A stretch of DNA of 64,000 nucleotides, taken from contig NZ_FXTE01000001.1 in NCBI RefSeq assembly GCF_900182615.1, positions 372,001-436,000 of the forward strand. The letters run 5' to 3'. The notes under the pieces are model-generated. The model ran no database searches, was not told the origin of the DNA, and saw only the letters and a program-made list of their open reading frames with translations. A program made the translations under genes and the position numbers. Source of the stretch: Ruegeria faecimaris (lineage in GTDB: Bacteria > Pseudomonadota > Alphaproteobacteria > Rhodobacterales > Rhodobacteraceae). Below are positions 26,351 to 35,924 of the stretch, in pieces. How positions within the stretch are numbered: position 1 is the first letter of the stretch; each line of letters begins with the position of its first letter.

Positions 26351-27727
26351 ATGAAGGTCATCATTTGCGGTGCGGGTCAGGTTGGCTGGCAGATTGCACG
26401 GCATCTTTCGGGCGAGTTGAACGACGTTACTGTGGTTGACAACAATCCTGATCTGGTGCGACGGGCGACCGAAACCTTGGATGTTCAGGGGATTGCGGGA
26501 TTTGCAAGCTATCCGGATGTTCTGAACCGAGCGGGCGCGCGCGATGCGGATATGATTATTGCTGCCACCCATTCGGACGAGGTGAACATGGTCACCTGTC
26601 AGATGGCACATTCGGTTTTCTCCATTCAGCGCAAAATCGCCCGGCTTCGGTCGAAATCCTATCTCGAGGCGATTCATTCAGATCTGTATCGCCGCGATCA
26701 CCTGCCGATTGATGTGGTGATCAGCCCCGAGCGCGAGGTTGCCGCAGCGGCGATGCGCCGGTTGTCTGCCCCATCCGCCTTTGACACCGAGATGTTCATG
26801 GATGGCAAAGCGCAGTTGCTTGGCATTCGCATCGCCGAGGATTGCCCGATCGTGAACACGCCATTGCGGCAACTGACCGATCTGTTTTCGACGCTCAGCT
26901 CTATCGTGGTGGGTGTCCGGCGCGAGGGTACGCTGTTTGCCCCGGAATCCGAGGATCAGCTGTTTGTCGGTGACGAATGCTATGTCTTTAGCAATGTCAA
27001 AGACGTGGACCGCACGATGGAGGTTTTCGGCAAGGCGCAAAAACGGCAGGACCGGGTGGTGATTGTCGGCGGCGGCAATGTTGGTCTTGAAGTTGCTCGG
27101 ACATTGGAAGAACGTGAAAGCCGCGTGCGTGCCAAGATAATTGAACGAGACCGTCACTGTGCGGAAGTGGCAGCCGAAGCGCTTGAGCGAACGATTGTCC
27201 TTCACGGTGATGGTCTGGACGCGGCGCTGCTGCGCGAAGCTGGCATCGAACGCGCGGATGCAATGTTGGCCGTCACGGATGATGACCGTGTAAATATGTT
27301 GGTTGCCGTGCGTGCCAAGGCCGAAGGCTGTGCTCTGGCGATTGCACTGATCAATGATCCCAGCATGGTTGCCCTGATGGGGCCGCTGGGTATCGACGCC
27401 TATATCAACCCCCGCGCCACCACCGTCAGTTCGATTCTGCGCCATATTCGGCACGGACGCGTGCGGCAGGTTTATTCCATCGGAGATGCAGAGGCCGAAG
27501 TGATCGAGGCCGAAGTACTTTCAACCTCGCCCATGGCCGGGCAGAGGCTGCGCGACATTGATTTCCCCGAAGGTGTGCTGGTTGGCGCCGTGCGTAAGGG
27601 CGATGAGATGTTGCGCCCCACCGGTAGTCTCAGGATTGAAGAAAAGGATGTGGTGGCGATTTTTGCCTTGGCCAAAGACGTCCCCGAGGTGGAACGGCTG
27701 ATGCAGGTCTCGATCGATTTCTTCTGA
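26351..27727 (+). CDS. trkA: Trk system potassium uptake protein TrkA
   Basis: A 458-residue cytoplasmic gating protein for potassium uptake. It is a tandem of two RCK units: MKVIICGAGQVGWQIAR opens the first NAD-binding Rossmann domain, and RVVIVGGGNVGLEVAR opens the second. Each is followed by a TrkA-C domain. The ATG at 26351 begins directly at the Rossmann motif; the open frame to 26264 adds residues with no family match. It shares one base with trkH (TGATG), so the two are co-translated. Confidence 0.94.
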   Translation: MKVIICGAGQVGWQIARHLSGELNDVTVVDNNPDLVRRATETLDVQGIAGFASYPDVLNRAGARDADMIIAATHSDEVNMVTCQMAHSVFSIQRKIARLRSKSYLEAIHSDLYRRDHLPIDVVISPEREVAAAAMRRLSAPSAFDTEMFMDGKAQLLGIRIAEDCPIVNTPLRQLTDLFSTLSSIVVGVRREGTLFAPESEDQLFVGDECYVFSNVKDVDRTMEVFGKAQKRQDRVVIVGGGNVGLEVARTLEERESRVRAKIIERDRHCAEVAAEALERTIVLHGDGLDAALLREAGIERADAMLAVTDDDRVNMLVAVRAKAEGCALAIALINDPSMVALMGPLGIDAYINPRATTVSSILRHIRHGRVRQVYSIGDAEAEVIEAEVLSTSPMAGQRLRDIDFPEGVLVGAVRKGDEMLRPTGSLRIEEKDVVAIFALAKDVPEVERLMQVSIDFF

Positions 27728-29265
27728 TGGCGCATGCACGGAAAAAACAGGTTAGCCTTATACGGCGATTGCCGCTGTTTCTTCTGCTCTGGGGTATTTT
27801 TGCCGCCGCTATGTGGATGCCTGCCATATTTGCGCTGGTGCTGGATGATCACGAAACGTCCAGGTCGTTCTTCTATTCCGGGTTGCTGGGGTTGTTCGTG
27901 GTCGGGATCATCTCGCTGGCAACATCCAACAGAATGCCGCGCCGAGGGACATTGGGCCAGTTGGCGGTCTTGTTAGGCTGTTTCACCGTATTGCCCTTGT
28001 TTCTTGCGATCCCTCTGCATGATGCGTTGGGTAATACGAGCTTTCTGAACGCCTATTTCGACATGGTCAGCGCATTGACCACTACCGGGGCTGATTTGTT
28101 TCCTGATCCAGACCGGTTGTCGGCACCGTTACACCTTTGGCGGGCTCAGGTCGGATGGATGGGCGGGCTTTTGATGTGGATTTCAGCAGCCGCGATCCTC
28201 GCGCCGTTGTCGCTGGGCGGGTTCGAGGTGACAGCCCGTGGTCAACCCGGTCGCCCGGTTTCAGGCGTGGCGCAAAGCGAGATGGTAGACCCACGCGGGC
28301 GTCTTATTCGCGTCACGCTGACTTTGACGCCGGTTTATGTCGGGCTGACCGCTGTCATTTGGCTGTTGCTCGTGATCGCAGGAGAGCAGGGCCTGACCGC
28401 CATCTGTCATGCGATGTCGACCATGGCCACATCGGGTATCTCACCGGTTGGTGGGCTTGAGGGAGCGCAGGCTGGCGTAACCGGTGAGGCCATCCTGTTT
28501 CTGTTCCTGTTCTTCGCTTTGTCGCGGCTTACCTTTTCCTCGGACACAGCTACCTCAGGATATTCGCGGCTGGATAAGGACCCCGAGTTCCGGATCGGGC
28601 TCATGATCGTTGCAGGCGTAGCGGCGCTGCTTTTCTTCAGGGTTCTTGCCGGCGTCAGCGAAATTGGCGGCCAGATGGAACCTCTTCAGGCGTTGAGCGT
28701 AATTTGGGGCATGATTTTTACGGTCTTGTCATTTCTGACAACCGCGGGGTTCGAAAGTGCAAACTGGGATGATGCCCAGCAAATTTCCGGTCTGGGCACC
28801 CCGGGATTGATCCTGATGGGGCTTGCGCTGATCGGCGGTGGAGTTGCAACAACGGCGGGCGGGGTAAAGCTGTTGCGGGTTTTCGCTCTGTACCTTAACG
28901 GCGCGCGCGAAATTGACCGTTTGATTTACCCGTCTTCGGTCAGCGGAGTAGGTGGCGGAAACCGTCGCATCCAAAGCGATGGGGCCTTTATCGCTTGGAT
29001 ATTTTTCATGATGTTTGCCCTGACAGCTGCTGTGTTCAATGTGTTGCTTGCTGCCATGGGTACGGGGTTCGAACACGCTATGGTGCTTAGCGTTGCCGCG
29101 CTGAGCACGACAGGGCCGTTGATCGAATTGGCAACCGATGTTCCTATCCGATTGATCGACCTTTCGGGCGGTGCCAAGCTGACCATGTGTGCCGCTATGG
29201 TGATCGGCAGATTGGAAACGCTGGCGATTATTGCCCTGATCACACCCGCTCTATTGAGGGGTTAA
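27727..29265 (+). CDS. trkH: Trk potassium uptake protein TrkH
   Basis: A 512-residue inner-membrane potassium channel/transporter. It has the repeated helix-pore-helix organisation of TrkH, with filter-like glycine segments (SALTTTGADL, STMATSGISP, TTAGFESANW, ALSTTGPLIE) marking the four pore loops. It works with TrkA, which regulates it by nucleotide binding. It overlaps trkA by one base. A 126-base gap follows before hfq. Confidence 0.94.
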   Translation: MAHARKKQVSLIRRLPLFLLLWGIFAAAMWMPAIFALVLDDHETSRSFFYSGLLGLFVVGIISLATSNRMPRRGTLGQLAVLLGCFTVLPLFLAIPLHDALGNTSFLNAYFDMVSALTTTGADLFPDPDRLSAPLHLWRAQVGWMGGLLMWISAAAILAPLSLGGFEVTARGQPGRPVSGVAQSEMVDPRGRLIRVTLTLTPVYVGLTAVIWLLLVIAGEQGLTAICHAMSTMATSGISPVGGLEGAQAGVTGEAILFLFLFFALSRLTFSSDTATSGYSRLDKDPEFRIGLMIVAGVAALLFFRVLAGVSEIGGQMEPLQALSVIWGMIFTVLSFLTTAGFESANWDDAQQISGLGTPGLILMGLALIGGGVATTAGGVKLLRVFALYLNGAREIDRLIYPSSVSGVGGGNRRIQSDGAFIAWIFFMMFALTAAVFNVLLAAMGTGFEHAMVLSVAALSTTGPLIELATDVPIRLIDLSGGAKLTMCAAMVIGRLETLAIIALITPALLRG

Positions 29266-29391
29266 GAAACAATAACCATGCTAGTGACTGATTTTTCATC
29301 TGGAATATCGGTTAACGACACTCCATACTCAGCCGGAGGGAGCGCGTTGGTCCGCAGCGCGTAGCAAGAACAATGGCGAGATTATAAGAAT

Positions 29392-29631
29392 ATGGCTTCG
29401 GACAGACAGAATCTGCAGGACGCGTTCCTGAATAATGTACGGAAAGCAAAAGTCCCGGTCACAATTTTCCTGATCAACGGTGTGAAATTGCAGGGTGTGA
29501 TCACCTGGTTCGACAACTTCTGCGTATTGTTGCGCCGCGACGGACAGTCGCAGCTGGTCTACAAACACGCGATTTCGACCATCATGCCATCGCAGCCGAT
29601 CAGCCTGTATGAGGGCGAAGACGCCTCTTGA
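29392..29631 (+). CDS. hfq: RNA chaperone Hfq
   Basis: A 79-residue Sm-like hexamer subunit that pairs small RNAs with mRNAs. The Sm1 region [27 protein letters not shown] and the Sm2 YKHAIST motif are intact. The C-terminal tail is very short, as in alphaproteobacteria. The ribosome site is weak. The stop shares one base with the hflX ATG (TGATG), giving the conserved hfq-hflX pair. Confidence 0.96.
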   Translation: MASDRQNLQDAFLNNVRKAKVPVTIFLINGVKLQGVITWFDNFCVLLRRDGQSQLVYKHAISTIMPSQPISLYEGEDAS

Positions 29632-30902
29632 TGGAACATGAAAGGGTGCGCACCCGAGCGTGGGTGCTGCATCCGGAAATCAAATCAGATGAACAGCGCC
29701 GCGTTCCAGGACCGGCGCTGGCAGAAGCGGTGGCGCTGGCCGCTGCATTGCCCGACCTTGATGTGATCGGATCCGAAGTTGTGCGCTTACCTCGGGCGCA
29801 GGCCGGTTTTCTGTTCGGTAGCGGCAAGATCGAGGAACTGGCCGAACGGTTGCACGAGAACGAAGTCGAGCTGGTTTTGATCGACGGATCGGTTACGCCC
29901 GTTCAGCAACGCAATCTTGAAAAGGCGTGGAAGGTCAAGATCCTCGACCGGACCGGGCTGATCCTCGAAATCTTCAGCGACCGTGCGCGCACCCGTGAGG
30001 GCGTATTGCAGGTGGAAATGGCCGCGCTGAGTTACCAGCGGACCCGGCTGGTGCGTGCCTGGACCCACCTGGAACGGCAGCGGGGCGGATTGGGCTTTGT
30101 GGGTGGCCCGGGTGAGACCCAGATCGAAGCGGACCGCCGGGCCATTGATGAACAACTGGTGCGGCTGCGGCGTCAGTTGCAGAAGGTGGTCAAGACCCGC
30201 ACGCTGCATCGCGCGGCGCGGGCCAAGGTGCCATATCCGATTGTCGCGTTGGTAGGCTATACCAACGCGGGCAAATCAACCCTGTTCAACCGCCTGACCG
30301 GGGCTGATGTCATGGCCAAGGATATGTTGTTCGCCACGCTTGACCCTACCATGCGTCGGGTCGAACTGCCCGATGGTCCCGAAGTGATCCTGTCGGACAC
30401 GGTGGGGTTCATTTCGAACTTGCCCACCGAGTTGGTCGCCTCCTTCCGTGCGACGCTGGAAGAAGTTCTGGGTGCGGATATCGTGGTTCATGTGCGCGAT
30501 ATCAGCCACGATGAATCTGAGGCGCAGGCGAAGGATGTCGAAACTATCCTGACTTCACTGGGTATTGACGATACGCGACCCAGGATTGAGGTCTGGAACA
30601 AGATCGATCTGCTGTCCCCGGATGAGCGCGAAGCCGCGATGGCGCGGGCAGAGCGGGATCAGGGGATTTTCGCGATTTCAGCCGTCACCGGCGAAGGGAT
30701 CGCCCCGCTTTTGGCGGAAATTGCCGTCACGCTGCAGGGCGTACGTTCTGAGGCAACGCTGGAACTGGGATTTGCCGAAGGCAACAAGCGCGCGTGGTTG
30801 TTCCGCCAGGAGGTCGTGCAGTCCGAAAAGCAGACCGAAGATGGCTTTGTGATCGACGTGCTGTGGACAGAAAAACAGGCCTCGCAATACTCCGCGCTTT
30901 GA
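29631..30902 (+). CDS. hflX: GTPase HflX
   Basis: A 423-residue ribosome-binding GTPase linked to heat-stress rescue and splitting of ribosomes. It has the N-terminal HflX glycine-rich domain (ERQRGGLGFVGGPGETQIEADRR), then the G domain with G1 GYTNAGKST, G3 DTVGF and G4 NKID. The usual start is ATG 29631; the frame technically extends three bases to a TTG. Translation is coupled to hfq by a one-base overlap. Confidence 0.94.
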   Translation: MEHERVRTRAWVLHPEIKSDEQRRVPGPALAEAVALAAALPDLDVIGSEVVRLPRAQAGFLFGSGKIEELAERLHENEVELVLIDGSVTPVQQRNLEKAWKVKILDRTGLILEIFSDRARTREGVLQVEMAALSYQRTRLVRAWTHLERQRGGLGFVGGPGETQIEADRRAIDEQLVRLRRQLQKVVKTRTLHRAARAKVPYPIVALVGYTNAGKSTLFNRLTGADVMAKDMLFATLDPTMRRVELPDGPEVILSDTVGFISNLPTELVASFRATLEEVLGADIVVHVRDISHDESEAQAKDVETILTSLGIDDTRPRIEVWNKIDLLSPDEREAAMARAERDQGIFAISAVTGEGIAPLLAEIAVTLQGVRSEATLELGFAEGNKRAWLFRQEVVQSEKQTEDGFVIDVLWTEKQASQYSAL

Positions 30903-30954
30903 ACTCTGACTGGGGGCGAATTCCCCTATACCCATCGAACAAAGTGGTCCGTGA

Positions 30955-31347
30955 TCAGCCGTCAATCTGGCGCTGAAAATCCTCGGCATCGAACCAAACC
31001 AGAGAGGTCTGGACCTGATTGGTGTCGGTCATTTCCCATTCTTCCCAACCCCGCGTCACGACGTCGTTGCCGGTCTTGGAATGCTGCCCTTCAAGTGTCC
31101 AGACAAATATTGCGTGGCTTCCCGCCCAGCGAAACATGTCGCAGCGGACCTCAAGATCGGGGAAATCAGTGTAAAACCCGCGCGCCATTTCCGCCACCGC
31201 AGCGCGGCCTATGATCGGTTCTCCACGGTTGATCGTGATCTGCCCGTCGGGCGCAAAGAAACCGGCGACAGCCTCGGGGTCGCCCGAGCTCCAGGCGATC
31301 GCATAATCCCGCGCGAGATTGTTCAGCTTATCCCGGATACTGGCCAT
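30955..31347 (-). CDS. NTF2-like (SnoaL-type) protein
   Basis: A 130-residue protein with the cone-shaped NTF2-like fold pattern: an N-terminal helix (LNNLARDYAIAWSSGDPEAVAGFF), then a beta sheet with the RGEPIIGRAAVAEMARGF and RCDMFRWAGSHAIFVW segments. Such proteins include small hydrolases, isomerases and nuclear-transport-like folds; the substrate is unknown. I chose ATG 31347 with a gggggacc ribosome site over the frame start at 31365. It is convergent to hflX and followed 106 bases upstream by the acylase gene on the same strand. Confidence 0.75.
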   Translation of the reverse strand: MASIRDKLNNLARDYAIAWSSGDPEAVAGFFAPDGQITINRGEPIIGRAAVAEMARGFYTDFPDLEVRCDMFRWAGSHAIFVWTLEGQHSKTGNDVVTRGWEEWEMTDTNQVQTSLVWFDAEDFQRQIDG

Positions 31348-31453
31348 TTGGTCCCCCGCACACAAATCCTAGGCCTTTGGATCGTATGCCAAACGCCATT
31401 CAGCGTCCACGCGATGGAAAATAAACGGGCGAGGTCTTGCCGAAGCACGGACC

Positions 31454-33916
31454 TTAGCGGGGGATAAGGGTGGTCACTCCGACGGCGGCTGCATGTGCCA
31501 GGTCAAGGTCCAGGGACATCGGGATGTATTCACCCCGACGCCAAAGCTGGGCCTGATCGTCATAGTAGCGTGACAGGAAGTGACCCGACTGGCCCGTAGC
31601 GGTGATAAAGACCGAGCTGTCGGGGTCGGCAAAATCATAGACGCCACGATAGCCTGCACCGTGCACGTTCTGAAACGGATCAGGGCCTTCACCCGATGTT
31701 CTGCCGCGCAGCAGGGTATTGTCACCACCACTGGTGGACTGTCGGATATTCACAAAGAATCGCAACACCGGAACCGATCCCAGAACCGGGTGGTCATGCG
31801 TCGCCTGATGCGCGTCACCCCAGCGTAGAGATTCCAGTGATCCTCCGTATTTTTCGGAAATCCAGATCAGCGCATCGTCCAGTGCCATGCGTGCCATATC
31901 GGTGCAGGTCTCTATCGGCGCGCTCTGACGCACATTACACCAGGCCGAAGCTCCGTCGATGTCGCGATAGACACGTTCGATGAACAGTGGTTCGACATGT
32001 TTGTATTCAGCCGCCAGGGGGCCAAGCTCATCCGCGATCAGCCGGATTTGCAGTGCCCGCAGCCATGCCGCATAGATCAGCGGCTCGGGCAGGTGTTCAT
32101 TCATCTCGCCATTCCATTCGGCCAGAAGGTTCAGCGCGATCTGGCGTTGGCGTTCCTGGGTGCCTTCGGGGGCAGAGGCGCCGGTGTACCACAGATCAGC
32201 CCCGATCAGCGGCAGCAGAGAGCGGGCGGTAAAGCTGACAGTGTCCAGCTGTGCCTCGATAAAGCTGTCGCGCGTGTGTACCTCGCGCGATTGCATCAGC
32301 CGTTCCCAGCGATGGATGCGCTGCGTATCCCCCCATTCATATGAGACATGTTCGGGAAATGGCCGGTCGATGATCTTGTTGTTTGTGTTGCCCAGAATGC
32401 CGCCCGCAGGTGCGACGAATTCGGGGTTGTCAGCATAGGGCAGGCGGCCTTGCCACCGGTTTTCGGCCAGCCAGCCAGGCGTCGGAATACGCCCCCGGCT
32501 TTGGTTCTTTGCAGCACGGTGCGGCATTGCACCGATCAGCTTCATGCCGATGGTGTCCTTGTCGACCAATGACAGGTTCTGAGATGGCGCCATGAACAGC
32601 TCGGCTGCGGTGATGGCTTGTCGGACAGTGTCCGCATTCATCAGCGCCATCGAGGCTGACATGGATGTGTCCTGTGCGCTCAGGGCTGTCCAGGACAGCG
32701 AGGCGACATGACCCGGCGGCGTGATCGTCCCAAGATCGTAATGGGTGCCCGGCAGAACGGGTCCGTTCTCGGTCCAGCGCAGGGTCAGAGTGATTGGGGC
32801 TTCGTCTTTGATCTCGATAATCGAAGGGCGGCTGCGAAAGGTCTTGTATCCTTCGGGGGTCAGGTATTCCTCGGGGTTTTCCGGGTTCAACTGCTCGATA
32901 TGGATGTCCTGATCATCCAGATAGGACGAGGTCAAACCCCAACCCAGCCGATCACTGCGTCCGGTCATCACCGCCGGGATGCCGGGGATCGTGGCACCGA
33001 TCACGCCGCCTTTGGCCAGTTCCAGACGGGCCAGATACCAGATACCCGGTGCTGTGAAACCCAAATGCGGGTCATTGGCCAGAAGCGTCCCTCCGCTGGC
33101 AGATCTTGTGGGCGCGGCAGACCATGCGTTCGATGCTCCGGCCAATCCGCGCTTTGGAAAGGGCGAGATGGGCGTGTCCGGCATCGACGATCCGGCTGCA
33201 TATCTGGGCAGGTTGGGAAACAGGGCGGCGTATTCGGGCAGAGCGGCGATTCCCGGCCCGGGAACATCAGGCAGAATATCCGCCAGTCGGGTCTGGTCAT
33301 CCAGCATAAGCGATGTGCGCGCGCGCAGCACTTCATCCTCAAGATGGCCAGAAAGTTGCAGGCTCATGAGTTTGATGACGGCCAGGCTGTCGCCCGGTTG
33401 CCAGGGCGATACAGGCGCATTGAACAAAAACATCTCTGGCGCACCACGGCCCAATGCGTTTTCGTTAATCTCGGCCAGTCGTGCATTCACCCCGGCGGCA
33501 TAAGCGCGCAGGGCCTCTTTGGTATAGTCGTCCTGGGCTTGTACCGACCGGTGTGCAAGCCCGTACAGATCAAACCGTCGCAACAGCTTGTCGATATGAA
33601 CAGTGCGAGCGCCAAAGACTTCGGACAATCGGCCCTGCGCTGTCCGGCGCAGAACGGTCATCTGCCAGAGGCGATCCTGTGCATGGGCATAGCCAAGCCC
33701 AAAGAAGACATCCGGGTCTGATGCGCCCAGAATATGGGGAACATTCGCTGTATCCCTGACAACCTCAACCGGCGCAGTCAGGCCATCAACTTTAACGGTC
33801 TGATCGTAGTCCGGCAGGGACTGGCTGGCCAGAAAATACACCAGCAACACAGCCGCCAATGTCAGCAGAACAAGACCCGAGGCGATACGCACTAGCCAGC
33901 GAAAGACAATTCCCAT
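31454..33916 (-). CDS. Penicillin acylase family (Ntn-hydrolase) amidase
   Basis: An 820-residue precursor of the penicillin-acylase family. An N-terminal hydrophobic helix (about residues 9-30) exports or anchors it. The alpha-chain part has the IHILGASDPDVFFGLGYAHAQDRLWQM region. The conserved G-x-S-N-x-W cleavage site is ASNAW, so Ser262 is the likely nucleophile freed by autocleavage at the beta-chain start. The family hydrolyses amides, including penicillins, cephalosporins and acyl-homoserine lactones; sequence alone cannot choose among these. The nearest minus-strand gene is the NTF2-like one, 106 bases downstream. Confidence 0.87.
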   Translation of the reverse strand: MGIVFRWLVRIASGLVLLTLAAVLLVYFLASQSLPDYDQTVKVDGLTAPVEVVRDTANVPHILGASDPDVFFGLGYAHAQDRLWQMTVLRRTAQGRLSEVFGARTVHIDKLLRRFDLYGLAHRSVQAQDDYTKEALRAYAAGVNARLAEINENALGRGAPEMFLFNAPVSPWQPGDSLAVIKLMSLQLSGHLEDEVLRARTSLMLDDQTRLADILPDVPGPGIAALPEYAALFPNLPRYAAGSSMPDTPISPFPKRGLAGASNAWSAAPTRSASGGTLLANDPHLGFTAPGIWYLARLELAKGGVIGATIPGIPAVMTGRSDRLGWGLTSSYLDDQDIHIEQLNPENPEEYLTPEGYKTFRSRPSIIEIKDEAPITLTLRWTENGPVLPGTHYDLGTITPPGHVASLSWTALSAQDTSMSASMALMNADTVRQAITAAELFMAPSQNLSLVDKDTIGMKLIGAMPHRAAKNQSRGRIPTPGWLAENRWQGRLPYADNPEFVAPAGGILGNTNNKIIDRPFPEHVSYEWGDTQRIHRWERLMQSREVHTRDSFIEAQLDTVSFTARSLLPLIGADLWYTGASAPEGTQERQRQIALNLLAEWNGEMNEHLPEPLIYAAWLRALQIRLIADELGPLAAEYKHVEPLFIERVYRDIDGASAWCNVRQSAPIETCTDMARMALDDALIWISEKYGGSLESLRWGDAHQATHDHPVLGSVPVLRFFVNIRQSTSGGDNTLLRGRTSGEGPDPFQNVHGAGYRGVYDFADPDSSVFITATGQSGHFLSRYYDDQAQLWRRGEYIPMSLDLDLAHAAAVGVTTLIPR

Positions 33917-34025
33917 CAGCGGTCACATTTCCGTTCACTCTATGATTGCGCAGACACTAGAGGATGGCCGCACGGATCGAAAGAGGAACCGCATGAGAAC
34001 ATGCGTGTTTACCGCGGTTTGAATG

Positions 34026-34061
34026 AAAAACCCCGCTTCGGGCGTGATGCCGAAAGCGGGG
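34026..34061 (-). terminator. Rho-independent terminator after SYLF lipoprotein gene
   Basis: CCCCGCTTCGG (34031-34041) and CCGAAAGCGGGG (34050-34061) form a long stem. On the minus strand it ends in TTTTT. It lies 29 bases beyond the stop of the SYLF gene. Confidence 0.85.
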
Positions 34062-34089
34062 TGTCTTGAAGGGGGAGGGTAGTCCGGTA

Positions 34090-34665
34090 TCAGGGAATGA
34101 TGCGGGTGTATTTCGTGCCTTCGACCGTCGCGCCGAACTTTAGCCCTGCCTGTCCGAAGACCGCCGCCAGAACCGGCGAACGCAGGGTGGTGGTGTCGGT
34201 CGACAGAGAGTCGCCCGTCGCATCGACCACGTAGCCGACTTCGGCCCCGGCGGTCCATCCGCTGGAACGGCGGAAATCGTTCAACGCGTCCTGTGTCATG
34301 AAGAACAGGACATGCGCATATTGCTGGGCACCGATTTGCAGGCCGGCGGTTCCCGAAATTGCGGAATAGTAATCAACAGTCGCGCCCTGAATGCGTAGCG
34401 CGCCGGTACCGTAGGCACCACCAAAGACGATTAGTCCGGCATCGGTTATCAGAGGCATGACCAGCATGCCGTTGGCCTTGTTCGCGATTTCGAGCGTGTT
34501 GGGGTAGGTGGCGTACATCTGGTTCAATGTCGCATCCACACGGGCGTCAATCGTCGCTGCGTTGGAACTGCCGACGCCATTGCCGCAAGCGGCGGTCACT
34601 GACAGACCGGCCATGCCAAAAGCAAAGCCACGACGGCTTAATCGAGTAGGTTTGGAACTGCTCAT
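34090..34665 (-). CDS. SYLF/YSC84-domain protein with Tat-type signal
   Basis: A 191-residue protein whose N-terminus has a twin-arginine motif (LSRRGFAFGMAGLSVTAAC) followed by a possible lipobox Cys. It is thus probably a Tat-exported lipoprotein. The rest is a SYLF (YSC84) domain, a lipid-binding fold: PNTLEIANKANGMLVMPLIT, then FGGAYGTGALRIQG, then LQIGAQQYAHVLFFMTQ. Bacterial members have little known function. The ATG at 34665 is used because the upstream extension to 34749 has no signal-peptide logic. A good terminator follows. A second SYLF-like protein is encoded at 62108. Confidence 0.83.
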   Translation of the reverse strand: MSSSKPTRLSRRGFAFGMAGLSVTAACGNGVGSSNAATIDARVDATLNQMYATYPNTLEIANKANGMLVMPLITDAGLIVFGGAYGTGALRIQGATVDYYSAISGTAGLQIGAQQYAHVLFFMTQDALNDFRRSSGWTAGAEVGYVVDATGDSLSTDTTTLRSPVLAAVFGQAGLKFGATVEGTKYTRIIP

Positions 34666-34806
34666 GTTTTTTATCTCTGTATAAATGCCTGATTGTCGGG
34701 TGCTCCCGATCTTGTCCGCAAGAATACGCCGATTGTCGCCTCGTGTCACGGGAAAGCTGCCCGGTGGCCAAAAATCGTCGGCGAAAAATCGCGGAAACGC
34801 GGGGGA

Positions 34807-35805
34807 TTAGCCCTGCAGGATCCGGGCGGCCTGAGGCGCGAAATAGGTCAGGATCCCGTCGCAGCCCGCGCGTTTGAACGCAAGCAGACTTTCGAGCATG
34901 ACCTTCTCTCCGTCGATCCAGCCGTTCTGCGCCGCGGCTTGTATCATCGCGTATTCGCCCGAGACTTGATAGGCATAGGTCGGCGCACCGAACGTGTCCT
35001 TCACCCGGCGGCAAATATCCAGATAGGGCATGCCGGGTTTTATCATGACCATGTCCGCGCCTTCGGTCAGGTCACGCTCGATCATGCGCAGCGCCTCGTC
35101 CGAGTTTCCGGGGTCCATCTGATAGGTCTTTTTGTCCCCGGTCAGCGCGCCCGAGGCGCCCACTGCATCTCGGAACGGTCCGTAGAACGCACTCGCATAT
35201 TTGGCCGCATAGCTGAGGATCATCACGTTGTGATGGTCTGCGCCTTCCAAGGCGCGCCGCATTTCACCGATCCGGCCATCCATCATATCTGACGGTCCGA
35301 TGATGTCGGCGCCCGCATCTGCTTGCGCCAGCGTCATCTTTATAAGCGCCTCGATCGTTTGATCGTTTATGATCTCACCATCGACCACATATCCGTCATG
35401 GCCGTTGATATTGTATGGGTCCAGCGCCACGTCCGTCATCACTGCGATATTGGGTGCGGCTTTCTTGATGGCGCGAATGGCTCGGTTGGACAGGTTATCG
35501 GGGTTCCACGCTTCGGCGCAATCTTCGGTCTTTAGGGATGCGTCGGTGTAGGGAAAGATGCAGATTGCCGGGATACCCAGGGCCTGCGCCTCGACCGCAG
35601 CCTGTGCGATCAGATCGACCGAGCGGCGCATGACACCAGGCATCGAGGGGACAGGCTCTTCAATACCTTCGCCGTCTCGGACGAAAACCGGCCAGATCAG
35701 ATCATCGGTGGTCAGTGTATTCTCGCGGACCAGCGCCCGCACCGCCTGTGATTGGCGTGTTCGACGAAAACGGGCCAGAGGATAGGGGGCAATGGTCGGT
35801 TTCAT
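34807..35805 (-). CDS. hemB: Delta-aminolevulinic acid dehydratase (porphobilinogen synthase)
   Basis: HemB condenses two ALA molecules to porphobilinogen in tetrapyrrole synthesis. From the ATG at 35805, which has an AAGGAG ribosome site, it is 332 residues. Both Schiff-base lysines are present: K202 (SYAAKYAS) and K256 (MIKPGMPY). The metal-site segment reads TDVALDPYNINGHDG, with Ala, Asp and Asp where zinc enzymes have three cysteines, marking it as a magnesium-type HemB, as is usual in alphaproteobacteria. Divergent from the membrane protein at 35925. Confidence 0.95.
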   Translation of the reverse strand: MKPTIAPYPLARFRRTRQSQAVRALVRENTLTTDDLIWPVFVRDGEGIEEPVPSMPGVMRRSVDLIAQAAVEAQALGIPAICIFPYTDASLKTEDCAEAWNPDNLSNRAIRAIKKAAPNIAVMTDVALDPYNINGHDGYVVDGEIINDQTIEALIKMTLAQADAGADIIGPSDMMDGRIGEMRRALEGADHHNVMILSYAAKYASAFYGPFRDAVGASGALTGDKKTYQMDPGNSDEALRMIERDLTEGADMVMIKPGMPYLDICRRVKDTFGAPTYAYQVSGEYAMIQAAAQNGWIDGEKVMLESLLAFKRAGCDGILTYFAPQAARILQG

Positions 35806-35924
35806 GACGCGCTCTCCTTGTAAATTCCAGCATTGGGTGGCATGAATTCCGTGTAGTCTCAAGGGTAACGATGGACGCGTCTTTGCGAAGAAGGTCCCTG
35901 AAGACGGAAATTAAGGGCTGACGC

